Shown here: piece by piece, positions 7,430 to 13,691 of the stretch
Position numbering within the stretch: the first letter of the stretch is position 1
Layout of the letters: each line of letters begins with the position of its first letter
DNA from: an archaeon
Lineage (GTDB): Archaea > Nanobdellota > Nanobdellia > SCGC-AAA011-G17 > GW2011-AR17
NCBI GenBank assembly: GCA_023245975.1
Contig: JAHFJF010000004.1
Span: 2,536-20,497 of the forward strand
Length of the DNA stretch: 17,962 nt
Direction of reading: 5' to 3'
Position numbers and translations under genes: made by a program
Notes under the pieces: generated by a model
Told to the model about the DNA's origin: nothing
Seen by the model: only the letters and a program-made list of their open reading frames with translations
The model's database searches: none

Positions 7430-8103
7430 TTTTCTGCCTCCTTTTTGATTAAAGATATTATTTCATCCTCGTGGCCAGCACCCACTACTGCCAGTATCTT
7501 CACATCTTTGTTATTTTCGATTATGTTATATAAAGCTTTTGCCATGAATATATTTCTTTCTTCTATTAGGGCCCTGTAGAAGGAAGGGTAGCTTACTTTT
7601 ACCTTTTTGATCATCCGATTGATTAATTCTTTTTCAGGGACTTTGCTTAAGTCAAATCTTTCAATCTCGCCAAATCCCAGAAGACTAAGTAATAATTCTT
7701 TTATAAAGGTCCATTTTTCTTTCCATGTCAAGTATTTGAAAAGGTTCTTTATTGTTATTCGCAAATCACGGTCTATTAGTGCAATCTTTAATTTTTTTTT
7801 AATAGCTAATTTGGCAGCCGCCTTCATCTCGCTTCCAGGGGTTGTGCCCACCATCTTTCCAAGCTTTCTTTCCACCCATGCCCCTATAACTGCAAATAAG
7901 AAGCCTTTAATTCCTAGCTCTTTTACCATTTGAATGCTTAATTTTGGCCTTTTTTTCAATAGTAAAGCATTTAATCTTGGTCCATCTAGTTCTAATGCAA
8001 TGATCCCAGGATTCAATAATTCGATGCTTTCCTCAACCTCTTTTATGCTATGTTTGGAGATATGCGATGTTCCTATTACTGTAAGGTTGTTAAAATATTT
8101 CAT
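7399..8103 (-). CDS. TraB/PrgY-family protein (GumN-like fold)
   Basis: The family is named after the enterococcal pheromone-shutdown proteins TraB/PrgY and is widespread in archaea. It is related to erythromycin-esterase/TIKI-like putative metalloproteases, but its archaeal substrate is unknown. Conserved motifs in 234 aa: GTSH (11-14), ALELDGPR (36-43), the segment around PGSEM (89-93), DRD (111-113), EERN (181-184) and VVGAGH (206-211). The polytopic C-terminal region found in long PrgY/TraB homologues is missing; only a hydrophobic stretch near 64-77 is visible. The last 31 nt overlap the M50-like gene and contain its ribosome-binding site, so the two are translationally linked. Upstream A/T-rich elements (8121-8136) can serve as promoter, shared with the divergent PRC-barrel gene. 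Confidence 0.85.
   Translation of the reverse strand: MKYFNNLTVIGTSHISKHSIKEVEESIELLNPGIIALELDGPRLNALLLKKRPKLSIQMVKELGIKGFLFAVIGAWVERKLGKMVGTTPGSEMKAAAKLAIKKKLKIALIDRDLRITIKNLFKYLTWKEKWTFIKELLLSLLGFGEIERFDLSKVPEKELINRMIKKVKVSYPSFYRALIEERNIFMAKALYNIIENNKDVKILAVVGAGHEDEIISLIKKEAEKSSSNIQKRN
7437..7443 (-). promoter_or_regulatory. Strong Shine-Dalgarno (AAGGAGG) for the M50-like gene
   Basis: On the minus strand AAGGAGG is followed after 7 nt by ATC (7429-7427), the optimal distance for initiation. It lies within the traB coding sequence. It is the best evidence that the M50-like gene starts here at a non-standard codon, because no ATG, GTG or TTG is available in that frame between the upstream stop (7465-7463) and the zinc-binding helix. 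Confidence 0.6.
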
Positions 8104-8120
8104 GTCTATAAATGAAAATG

Positions 8121-8128
8121 TTTAAATA
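8121..8128. promoter_or_regulatory. Candidate shared TATA element between traB and the PRC-barrel gene
   Basis: TTTAAATA on the plus strand reads TATTTAAA on the minus strand, and the core TTTAAA is palindromic. On the plus strand it would place a transcription start near 8151, giving a leader of about 20 nt that contains the GGGGG ribosome-binding site of the PRC-barrel gene. On the minus strand it is only about 22 nt from the traB ATG, slightly too close for the leaderless geometry seen elsewhere, so traB may instead use the adjacent A/T run at 8129-8136. Confidence 0.4.
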
Positions 8129-8159
8129 GTTAAAAATGTTTCCCAAGAAAAACAAATAA

Positions 8160-8164
8160 GGGGG
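8160..8164 (+). promoter_or_regulatory. Shine-Dalgarno (GGGGG) of the PRC-barrel gene
   Basis: GGGGG is followed after 7 nt by ATG 8172. This gene is first in its transcript yet carries a leader with a ribosome-binding site, unlike most promoter-proximal genes in the window, which appear leaderless. Confidence 0.5.
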
Positions 8165-8171
8165 ATAAAAA

Positions 8172-8462
8172 ATGCTAAAGCTATTGAATGTTACAGACGT
8201 TTACGGCATGCAGGTATTTACCGATGCAGGCGACTATTTCGGCGATGTTGAAGAAGCATACCTTCTCAACAACAAAGTTTCCGGATGGAGAATCAAGGCC
8301 ACTAGGAATTCTTTCTTGACAAAGATACTGGGCGGTGCCAAAGGCGTAGTAGTGCCACACAACTTGGTTAAGTCTATCGGAGACGTTATGTTAATCTCAA
8401 GGGCTGCCGTTCCAGCTTATGAAGAAGATGAGGAATCTTCTTCTGTTACAGACAGCAACTAA
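8172..8462 (+). CDS. PRC-barrel domain protein
   Basis: PRC-barrels are small beta-barrels found in photosynthetic reaction centre H subunits, in RimM and, as stand-alone archaeal proteins, in a variant reported to help archaeal cell division (CdpB family). The 96-aa product has the typical start with VYGMQVFTDAGDYFGDVEEA, the loop GWRIK, and the late VVVPHNLVKSIGDVMLISR. An acidic/serine tail follows (EEDEESSSVTDSN). Third codon positions are richer in C (TTC, GGC, AAC, ATC) than in neighbouring genes, consistent with strong expression. It has its own leader with GGGGG 7 nt before the ATG. It is divergent from traB and followed by T-rich DNA that could terminate transcription. The specific role, in division or elsewhere, is not shown by the sequence. 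Confidence 0.8.
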   Translation: MLKLLNVTDVYGMQVFTDAGDYFGDVEEAYLLNNKVSGWRIKATRNSFLTKILGGAKGVVVPHNLVKSIGDVMLISRAAVPAYEEDEESSSVTDSN

Positions 8463-8494
8463 TTTTTTCTTATCGATTTTTTTCTATTTTTCTG
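8463..8494 (+). terminator. Oligo-T terminator after the PRC-barrel gene
   Basis: Directly after the stop codon there are three T-rich runs (a T6, a T7 and a T5 tract) within about 30 nt. Archaeal intrinsic termination uses such oligo-T stretches on the non-template strand without needing a hairpin. It would separate the PRC-barrel transcript from the promoter at 8504-8511. Confidence 0.5.
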
Positions 8495-8503
8495 AACACA
8501 AAG

Positions 8504-8511
8504 TTTATATA
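8504..8511 (+). promoter_or_regulatory. TATA box of the three-paralogue membrane operon (TTTATATA)
   Basis: TTTATATA is centred 27.5 nt upstream of ATG 8535, the leaderless spacing seen at other promoters here. An alternative ATG at 8531 is in another frame and is not supported. Confidence 0.65.
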
Positions 8512-8534
8512 TTATATTCTCCATTTCGTAATGC

Positions 8535-9077
8535 ATGGCTTCTGCCTTAGGCAATGCAGTGGAGTTCCTGAAAGATTTTGGTTTTTTTGATGTAATCCTG
8601 CCTTTCTTGCTTGTTTTTACGGTTATATTTGGAATTTTAGAGAAGACAAGGATTTTCGGTACTGAAAAGTTCAAAGGCGAGGATTATCCTAAGAAAAATC
8701 TTAATTCAATGGTTGCTTTTGTAATTGCATTTTTTGTAGTTGCTGCAAAAGAGGTTGTAACATCTTTGCAGTTATCCTTGCCATTGGTTGCATTGGTCCT
8801 AATCATATTGCTTTCATTCTTGATGCTTGCAGGCTCATTTATGGGGGATAAGACATTTAGCTTCGAAAATAGCAAGTGGGCAGTTTTTCTTACATTAGTT
8901 TCATTCATAGCAGTTGTTTTGATTTTCCTTAACTCTTTTGGGTGGCTTGATCCAATTATTGCTTATATCGCAGCTAATCCAGGGACAGTTTTGGTTCCAA
9001 GCATACTTGTGATAGTAGTTATAGGCACGATAGTTTACGTTGTCGGCGGTACTCCGTCAGGAGAAAGTAAATCCTAA
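8535..9077 (+). CDS. Multi-pass membrane protein, paralogue 1 of 3
   Basis: I do not recognise a named family. The 180 aa contain about five membrane segments (roughly 18-36, 57-72, 82-104, 114-132 and 152-170) and a short polar C-terminal tail. The signature block near the N terminus is FDVILPFLLVFTVIFGILEK (18-37), followed by a charged TRIFG turn and, after a short basic loop, NSMVAFVIAFF. The same block recurs in the next two genes, so the three are tandem paralogues. Translation starts at ATG 8535 on a probable leaderless mRNA, and the stop overlaps the next ATG (TAATG). The operon precedes genes for a secretion ATPase and its platform, so a structural or energising role in the same envelope complex is plausible but inferred only from position. 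Confidence 0.75.
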   Translation: MASALGNAVEFLKDFGFFDVILPFLLVFTVIFGILEKTRIFGTEKFKGEDYPKKNLNSMVAFVIAFFVVAAKEVVTSLQLSLPLVALVLIILLSFLMLAGSFMGDKTFSFENSKWAVFLTLVSFIAVVLIFLNSFGWLDPIIAYIAANPGTVLVPSILVIVVIGTIVYVVGGTPSGESKS

Positions 9078-9640
9078 TGGTTCTTGAAGGTGTAAATTTA
9101 CAGCAGACTATCCGTGATTTGGAGGCAGCAGGATTTTATCAGGTACTGCTACCATTTATTCTGGTATTCACTGTCATATTTGCCGTTTTGCAAAAAGTAA
9201 AGTTATTTGGCCCAAGTTCAAAGAATATCAATGTTGTTATTGCGGTATTGATAGCTTTTTTTACAATTAGGGCATCCGCAGTAATCGTATTGATTAATCA
9301 ATTCCTTCCGAAAGTTTCTGCAATTGTTCTTGTAGTTATGATGTTGCTTTTGGTTCTTGGAATTTTCGGCACGTCTGCTGAAGGCTGGACAGGATGGCCT
9401 TTCTTCCTTGCAGTCTTAGCTTCAGTAATCGGTGTAGGCTGGTCAGTTTTCAGTTCGATCCCGGGCATTACAACAACATTGCCTTCATGGCTTAGGCTGT
9501 CTGCTACAGACAAAGGCATCTTATTGCTTGTAGGAATACTTTTGATAATTATAATGATGTTTAAAGATGAAGAGAAAACTGATTGGGGAAAATGGACTAA
9601 GCAGGAATTTGGGCCACAAGCTTTTGGCAGGGGGAAATAA
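9077..9640 (+). CDS. Multi-pass membrane protein, paralogue 2 of 3
   Basis: This is a 187-aa paralogue of the preceding protein. The shared block is YQVLLPFILVFTVIFAVLQK (21-40) then VKLFG, a loop, and INVVIAVLIAFF (51-62). Membrane segments lie at about 22-38, 51-73, 78-98, 106-127 and 146-162. It differs from its siblings in the hydrophilic, charged C-terminal tail (about 163-187, DEEKTDWGKWTKQEFG...), which could lie in the cytoplasm and contact a partner. The ATG overlaps the previous stop in TAATG, and its own stop overlaps the next ATG in the same way, indicating coupled translation and probably fixed stoichiometry. No enzyme motif is visible. Confidence 0.75.
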   Translation: MVLEGVNLQQTIRDLEAAGFYQVLLPFILVFTVIFAVLQKVKLFGPSSKNINVVIAVLIAFFTIRASAVIVLINQFLPKVSAIVLVVMMLLLVLGIFGTSAEGWTGWPFFLAVLASVIGVGWSVFSSIPGITTTLPSWLRLSATDKGILLLVGILLIIIMMFKDEEKTDWGKWTKQEFGPQAFGRGK

Positions 9641-10182
9641 TGGCATCCTTCTTAGATATAGGCATCTTGGACTATTTTGCGCCTGCTTTCGTATTCTTGT
9701 TAGTTTTCGGAGTCTTGTTTGCATTACTAGAAAAAACAAAAGTTTTCGGTGAAAAAACAGGGATTAATTCCTTGGTTGCATTTGCAATCTCCTTGCTTTT
9801 TTTATTAACGCCTGATTTAGTTGGCATAGTGAAAGTAATTACTCCCTGGTTTACAATATTGTTTATTTTTGTGCTTCTGATAATTATGTTATTCTTATTT
9901 GTCGGTGTAAAGGAGTCAGCTGTTGCAGAAGCTTTTTCAGAGAGGGGGATGGTTTGGATAATACTCTTGGTTGCATTCATCATATTCTTCTATGCTTTAA
10001 CTCAGGTATATGGTGCACAAATTCAGACAATTTATGGCGGTGCTGGTGAAAGCACTGGAGATAGCAATGTCGCCCAGCAAGTTGGAAAGATAATATTTCA
10101 TCCAAGAATCTTGGGCATGATTGTCTTGCTTTTGATTGCAGCACAGGCAGTAAGGTTCATATCATCTTCTATAAGAAAATAA
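9640..10182 (+). CDS. Multi-pass membrane protein, paralogue 3 of 3
   Basis: This third tandem paralogue (180 aa) is the most divergent. Its block reads DYFAPAFVFLLVFGVLFALL (11-30), EKTKVFG, a short loop and INSLVAFAISLLF (42-54). Membrane segments lie at about 13-31, 43-57, 65-90, 103-121 and 154-170. A loop of about 30 residues before the last segment (about 122-150) is rich in Gly, Gln and Ser. The ATG overlaps the preceding stop (TAATG) and is preceded by GGGGG 5 nt upstream. The gene ends 2 nt from the stop of the convergent coiled-coil gene. Conservation of the LVF-x(6-8)-EK-x(3)-FG pattern across all three copies suggests a common binding or assembly surface. Confidence 0.75.
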   Translation: MASFLDIGILDYFAPAFVFLLVFGVLFALLEKTKVFGEKTGINSLVAFAISLLFLLTPDLVGIVKVITPWFTILFIFVLLIIMLFLFVGVKESAVAEAFSERGMVWIILLVAFIIFFYALTQVYGAQIQTIYGGAGESTGDSNVAQQVGKIIFHPRILGMIVLLLIAAQAVRFISSSIRK

Positions 10183-10184
10183 AA

Positions 10185-10868
10185 TTATTTTACGTTTTTC
10201 CTTAATTGTTCAGTAACCCTGTTTAGTTCTTTTATATTTGAGCTTAATGGTTCAAGTATCTTTTCAAATACCTTTTCTAAGGCTTTCATTTCTAATCCTA
10301 CTTCTTTTATTCCGCTGCCATATTCCTCAACTTTCCCGAGTACTGCAGCCTGCAGGTTATCGATTCTTGCCTGCATTCTCAATACTTCCTGCTTAATGGC
10401 TTCTTGTTCATCACCCATTTGTGATTTCCATAATGTGATATCTCCAATTGTGGACAAAAATTCTTTCCATCTTTCATCAATGACCTCTTCCACTAAAGAT
10501 TGGATTTCTTCATATGAATATTGTGGCTGTGGGCTTGAGAACTGCTGATATGGAGAAGTAGGTATTGGAGAAGCGGCTTGCTGGTATGAGGGCCTAGCAT
10601 TTCCAAATCCCTGTTCAGGAGCAGGTACCGGTATGTCTTCCTGCTGGTCCAATTCAGAAACCTGCATTTCATTTGTTGGTGTTTCTTCGCCTTGTATATT
10701 CTCACCTTCTATTTTTCCCACGACCCCTATTTTTATGGAAGCCTGGTTTATTGCATCATTTATTTGCTGTGACGTGTAACCCCTTTTTGTGAGGTTGCTT
10801 ATTATCACCTGTTTTTGTCTGCCCTGCTGCATCATCTGCAACACTTCGTTGATTGGGTTGTCTGGCAT
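10185..10868 (-). CDS. Coiled-coil protein with UBA-like N terminus and Pro/Gln-rich linker
   Basis: No named family recognised. The 227 aa fall into three parts. The N-terminal helical motif (about 4-45) contains KRGYTSQQINDAINQA, resembling a small UBA-like three-helix unit. A Pro/Gln/Ser-rich, probably disordered linker follows (about 60-118). The C-terminal part is a long amphipathic coiled coil (about 118-227, from YSYEEIQSLVEEVIDERWKE). There is no signal or membrane segment, so it should be cytoplasmic. The ATG at 10868 is preceded by GAGGATC, a reasonable Shine-Dalgarno. The first 113 nt overlap the upstream coiled-coil gene in a different frame. Its position opposite the ATPase gene and between parts of the envelope machine suggests a cytoplasmic adaptor or scaffold (inference). 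Confidence 0.75.
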   Translation of the reverse strand: MPDNPINEVLQMMQQGRQKQVIISNLTKRGYTSQQINDAINQASIKIGVVGKIEGENIQGEETPTNEMQVSELDQQEDIPVPAPEQGFGNARPSYQQAASPIPTSPYQQFSSPQPQYSYEEIQSLVEEVIDERWKEFLSTIGDITLWKSQMGDEQEAIKQEVLRMQARIDNLQAAVLGKVEEYGSGIKEVGLEMKALEKVFEKILEPLSSNIKELNRVTEQLRKNVK

Positions 10869-11232
10869 GATCCTCTAGCGTTCTTTTGATTATGTTCTCT
10901 ACGTCTTTCTCAGTTACAAAGTTTAATGGGTTCCATAAGTTAATATATTTTTCCAATACTCTCAGGCTGTCTTTTTTAGCAAAAGTAGAGGCTTCTTCTG
11001 TAAGATGTTTCAATATGTTCTTTATGTTATTCAAATCTTTCTTGACATCTTTTATTTCAAAATCTATGGCTTTGAGCTCTTTCATCAGCCTCTTATATTC
11101 TTCAATCATGTTTTGATTGACAACAAGAAGCCTTTCACTGAAAAGGCTCTGCTTGCTTTCTAGGACTCTCAGCCTGTTTGTAAGTTCTATTACTATTTGG
11201 TCCTGGTCGGCGTAATTCTGTTGCTCAGGCAT
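10756..11232 (-). CDS. Coiled-coil protein with overprinted hydrophilic C-terminal tail
   Basis: No named family recognised. The 158 aa form a long helical/coiled-coil region (about 10-98) followed by LWNPLNFVTEKDVENIIKR (99-117), the part that looks most like a conserved domain end. A polar, low-complexity tail follows (about 122-158). That tail is exactly the portion overlapping the next gene out of frame, and it may be a read-through extension after loss of an ancestral stop. The frame reaches an ATG at 11274, but ATG 11232 is preferred because a TATA box is centred 26.5 nt before it and the extra residues (MEQSLLNHKCYNIN) look non-coding. With the 10185-10868 gene it forms a two-gene cytoplasmic coiled-coil operon divergent from the secretion ATPase. 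Confidence 0.7.
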   Translation of the reverse strand: MPEQQNYADQDQIVIELTNRLRVLESKQSLFSERLLVVNQNMIEEYKRLMKELKAIDFEIKDVKKDLNNIKNILKHLTEEASTFAKKDSLRVLEKYINLWNPLNFVTEKDVENIIKRTLEDHARQPNQRSVADDAAGQTKTGDNKQPHKKGLHVTANK

Positions 11233-11254
11233 ATTAATATTGTAGCATTTATGG

Positions 11255-11262
11255 TTTAATAA
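11255..11262 (-). promoter_or_regulatory. TATA box of the coiled-coil operon (TTATTAAA)
   Basis: On the minus strand TTATTAAA is centred 26.5 nt before ATG 11232, supporting a leaderless start there and arguing against the ATG at 11274, which lies upstream of the TATA box. Confidence 0.5.
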
Positions 11263-11334
11263 GCTTTGTTCCATGAAAATCTGGTATTTAGCTTTAAAGG
11301 TGGAGCCTAAATCTAATTTTTAAGAGCCATAGTT

Positions 11335-11342
11335 TTTAAATA
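11335..11342 (+). promoter_or_regulatory. TATA box of the ATPase-platform operon (TTTAAATA)
   Basis: TTTAAATA is centred 28.5 nt before ATG 11367, so the ATPase mRNA is probably leaderless. The divergent coiled-coil promoter (11255-11262) is about 80 nt away. The stretch between them is A/T-rich and shows no further element I can support. Confidence 0.6.
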
Positions 11343-11366
11343 ATCCAGACAATATTATTTTAGCAA

Positions 11367-13646
11367 ATGCCAGAAAAAAGCGGTTATGAGATAATACGTG
11401 AAGGTGAAGAAGACGTATTAAGGATAAATTATGAGTCAGTGCCATATTCTCCTTCGATTGAAGAAAGCCCAAATGTAATGATGGATTTTATAGACAAGCT
11501 CGCAGAAAACCCATCAGTTTCCAGGGTAACCTTTTTACAGAGGAGGCATTACAACTATAATTTCGAGCAGACACAGATGCTTATGGAAATAGCTAACATT
11601 TATGGCTATTTGACAAAACGAAAAAAAGTATTAACTCCAGAAGCAATGGGCACTAGTTTTGAATCGCCAGGCATCCTTGCCGATAGGCATGGCTTGGTAA
11701 GGGGAATAATATATGATCTTTTAAGAACAGATCCCCTCGGTGCCTATGTTGAGCTTAAAAGACAATTAAGGCTAGAAAATGTCAAGCAGAAATCTACAGA
11801 AGATCCCAATGCAAGGGCATCGAGGGAAGTTTTCATAAGATTATTGACAGAGATGTACGACCTTCTCGACAAGACAAAGCTTATTCAAATGTCAAAATCT
11901 TATCTTGCTGGCTATAATCTTGGTGATAGGGAGACATACAAGCTTTTTTTCAGGCCAACAATAACTCCGGATTTTCTTTTTACAAGGATTATGGCACGCC
12001 CCCCATTGGATGGTGAGGAATTGGAGATATATACCATTGACAAGAATACAGAAGTAACTATTTTCTCTGTTCCAAATGACATCAAGCCATTATATCATCT
12101 TAATCCGCCTGAATTCAAGTTGTCAGAAGACAAGTATGCATTGGTCGATTTGGCTAAGAATGTCCTCTCAGAGCATCAGCCCAGAAATGAGCAGTTTCTA
12201 GATCCTTCAAAATTAAGATTGACATTCTCAAACATAGGAAGGGATTTGTTAAGGGAATTGGCAGACAATCAGGACATGGATTTAACGACTAAAGAAATCA
12301 AGGAGCTTACTGAGATTCTTATCAGGCATACAATCGGTTTTGGTTTCATAGAGTTGTTGATGAAGGATCAGAATATTCAGGACATACAGATAAATTCTCC
12401 TAATGGTGAAGTGCCAATATTTGTTCTTCATGGGCAGTATGACAACTGCTATACAAACTTAATCCCGGCAAGGAATGATGTAGAAAGCTGGGCCTCTAAA
12501 TTCAGGCTTTTATCGGGAAGGCCTTTGGACGAGGCCAATCCAATTTTAGATACAGAATTGCAGCTGCCAGATGCGAGGGCGAGAGTTTCAATAGTTAGTA
12601 AGCCTTTGAACCCTTATGGGCTGGCATATTCTTTCAGGAGGCACAGGGATGATCCTTGGACATTGGCACTGTTCGCTAAGAACAGGATGATAAATCCGAT
12701 GGCGGCTGGCTTGATGTCGTTTTTGATTGATGGGGCCAGGACAATGCTTATTGCTGGGACGCGGTCTTCGGGTAAGACTTCTTTGTTGGGCGGTGTATTG
12801 GTTGAAGTAATGAGGAAGCATAGAATCATTTCGGTAGAGGATACCCTAGAACTTCCTACGACATCATTAAGAAAGTTGGGCTATGACATACAGCCTCTTA
12901 AAGTAAGGTCTGCCCTGGTCGAAAGCGGCACGGAATTATCAGCATCAGAAGGAATTAGGACGTCTTTAAGGTTAGGTGATTCGGCTTTGATTATAGGTGA
13001 AGTAAGGTCTAAAGAGGCAATAGCTTTGTACGAATCTATGAGAATCGGTGCTTTGGCCAATGTTGTTGCAGGCACGATACATGGAGATTCCCCTTATGGC
13101 GTTTTTGACAGGGTTGTTAATGATTTAGGCGTACCTAGGACATCTTTCAAGGCTACAGACATTATAATTGTTGCAAATCCTATAAGGAGCCCGGATGGCC
13201 TGCACAAATGGAGAAGGGTAACACAGATAACAGAAGTCAGGAAAGAATGGGAAGAAGACCCATTGGCAGAAGGAGGTTTTGTTGACTTGATGAAATATAA
13301 TTCAGCAACTGATCAATTGGAAATAACTCCCGAATTGATGAATGGCGAATCAGAAATATTGAAAGGTATAGGTTCTAATGTAAAAGAATGGGCAGGCAAT
13401 TGGGATGCAATATGGGAAAACATCACACTTCGTGCAGACCTAAAGAAATTGCTGGTAGATTATTCGGCAAGGACAAAGAATGATTCCATGCTGGAAGCAC
13501 CATTTGTTATCCAGGCAAATGATATGTTTCACAGGATTTCATCTAGTGTGAGGGAAGAAGTAGGATATTTGGATTCAAAGAGGATAGCTTTTGAATGGGA
13601 AGAGTGGCTTAAGAGAACAATTAGAAGGGAACAAATACCAAAATAG
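11367..13646 (+). CDS. Type II/IV secretion-system ATPase (GspE/ArlI/TadA superfamily)
   Basis: These hexameric cytoplasmic ATPases power assembly of type IV-like filaments (archaella, pili, Tad systems) through a partner membrane platform. In 759 aa the C-terminal motor shows Walker A GTRSSGKT (464-471), the Asp-box segment ISVEDTLELP (488-497), Walker B with catalytic Glu in LIIGEVRS (541-548) and the His box GTIHGDSP (569-576). The N-terminal domain typical of the family precedes it (about 255-440, with FGFIELLMKD and RFLLSG-type segments). About 240 further N-terminal residues are unlike standard ArlI, and about 140 residues follow the last standard motif, so the protein is longer than archaellum motors (about 550 aa). 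Divergent coiled-coil genes sit upstream and the matching platform gene lies 45 nt downstream. Whether it drives a pilus, archaellum or secretion is not decided by sequence. Confidence 0.9.
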   Translation: MPEKSGYEIIREGEEDVLRINYESVPYSPSIEESPNVMMDFIDKLAENPSVSRVTFLQRRHYNYNFEQTQMLMEIANIYGYLTKRKKVLTPEAMGTSFESPGILADRHGLVRGIIYDLLRTDPLGAYVELKRQLRLENVKQKSTEDPNARASREVFIRLLTEMYDLLDKTKLIQMSKSYLAGYNLGDRETYKLFFRPTITPDFLFTRIMARPPLDGEELEIYTIDKNTEVTIFSVPNDIKPLYHLNPPEFKLSEDKYALVDLAKNVLSEHQPRNEQFLDPSKLRLTFSNIGRDLLRELADNQDMDLTTKEIKELTEILIRHTIGFGFIELLMKDQNIQDIQINSPNGEVPIFVLHGQYDNCYTNLIPARNDVESWASKFRLLSGRPLDEANPILDTELQLPDARARVSIVSKPLNPYGLAYSFRRHRDDPWTLALFAKNRMINPMAAGLMSFLIDGARTMLIAGTRSSGKTSLLGGVLVEVMRKHRIISVEDTLELPTTSLRKLGYDIQPLKVRSALVESGTELSASEGIRTSLRLGDSALIIGEVRSKEAIALYESMRIGALANVVAGTIHGDSPYGVFDRVVNDLGVPRTSFKATDIIIVANPIRSPDGLHKWRRVTQITEVRKEWEEDPLAEGGFVDLMKYNSATDQLEITPELMNGESEILKGIGSNVKEWAGNWDAIWENITLRADLKKLLVDYSARTKNDSMLEAPFVIQANDMFHRISSSVREEVGYLDSKRIAFEWEEWLKRTIRREQIPK

Positions 13647-13683
13647 TAATAAGCTATCTAAAACATCCAATTCAATTAAAAGT

Positions 13684-13688
13684 GGTGA
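13684..13688 (+). promoter_or_regulatory. Shine-Dalgarno (GGTGA) of the platform gene
   Basis: GGTGA, matching the 3' end of archaeal 16S rRNA, lies just before ATG 13692. No convincing TATA box occurs in the 45-nt gap after the ATPase gene, so both genes are likely on one mRNA. Confidence 0.55.
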
Positions 13689-13691
13689 ACA

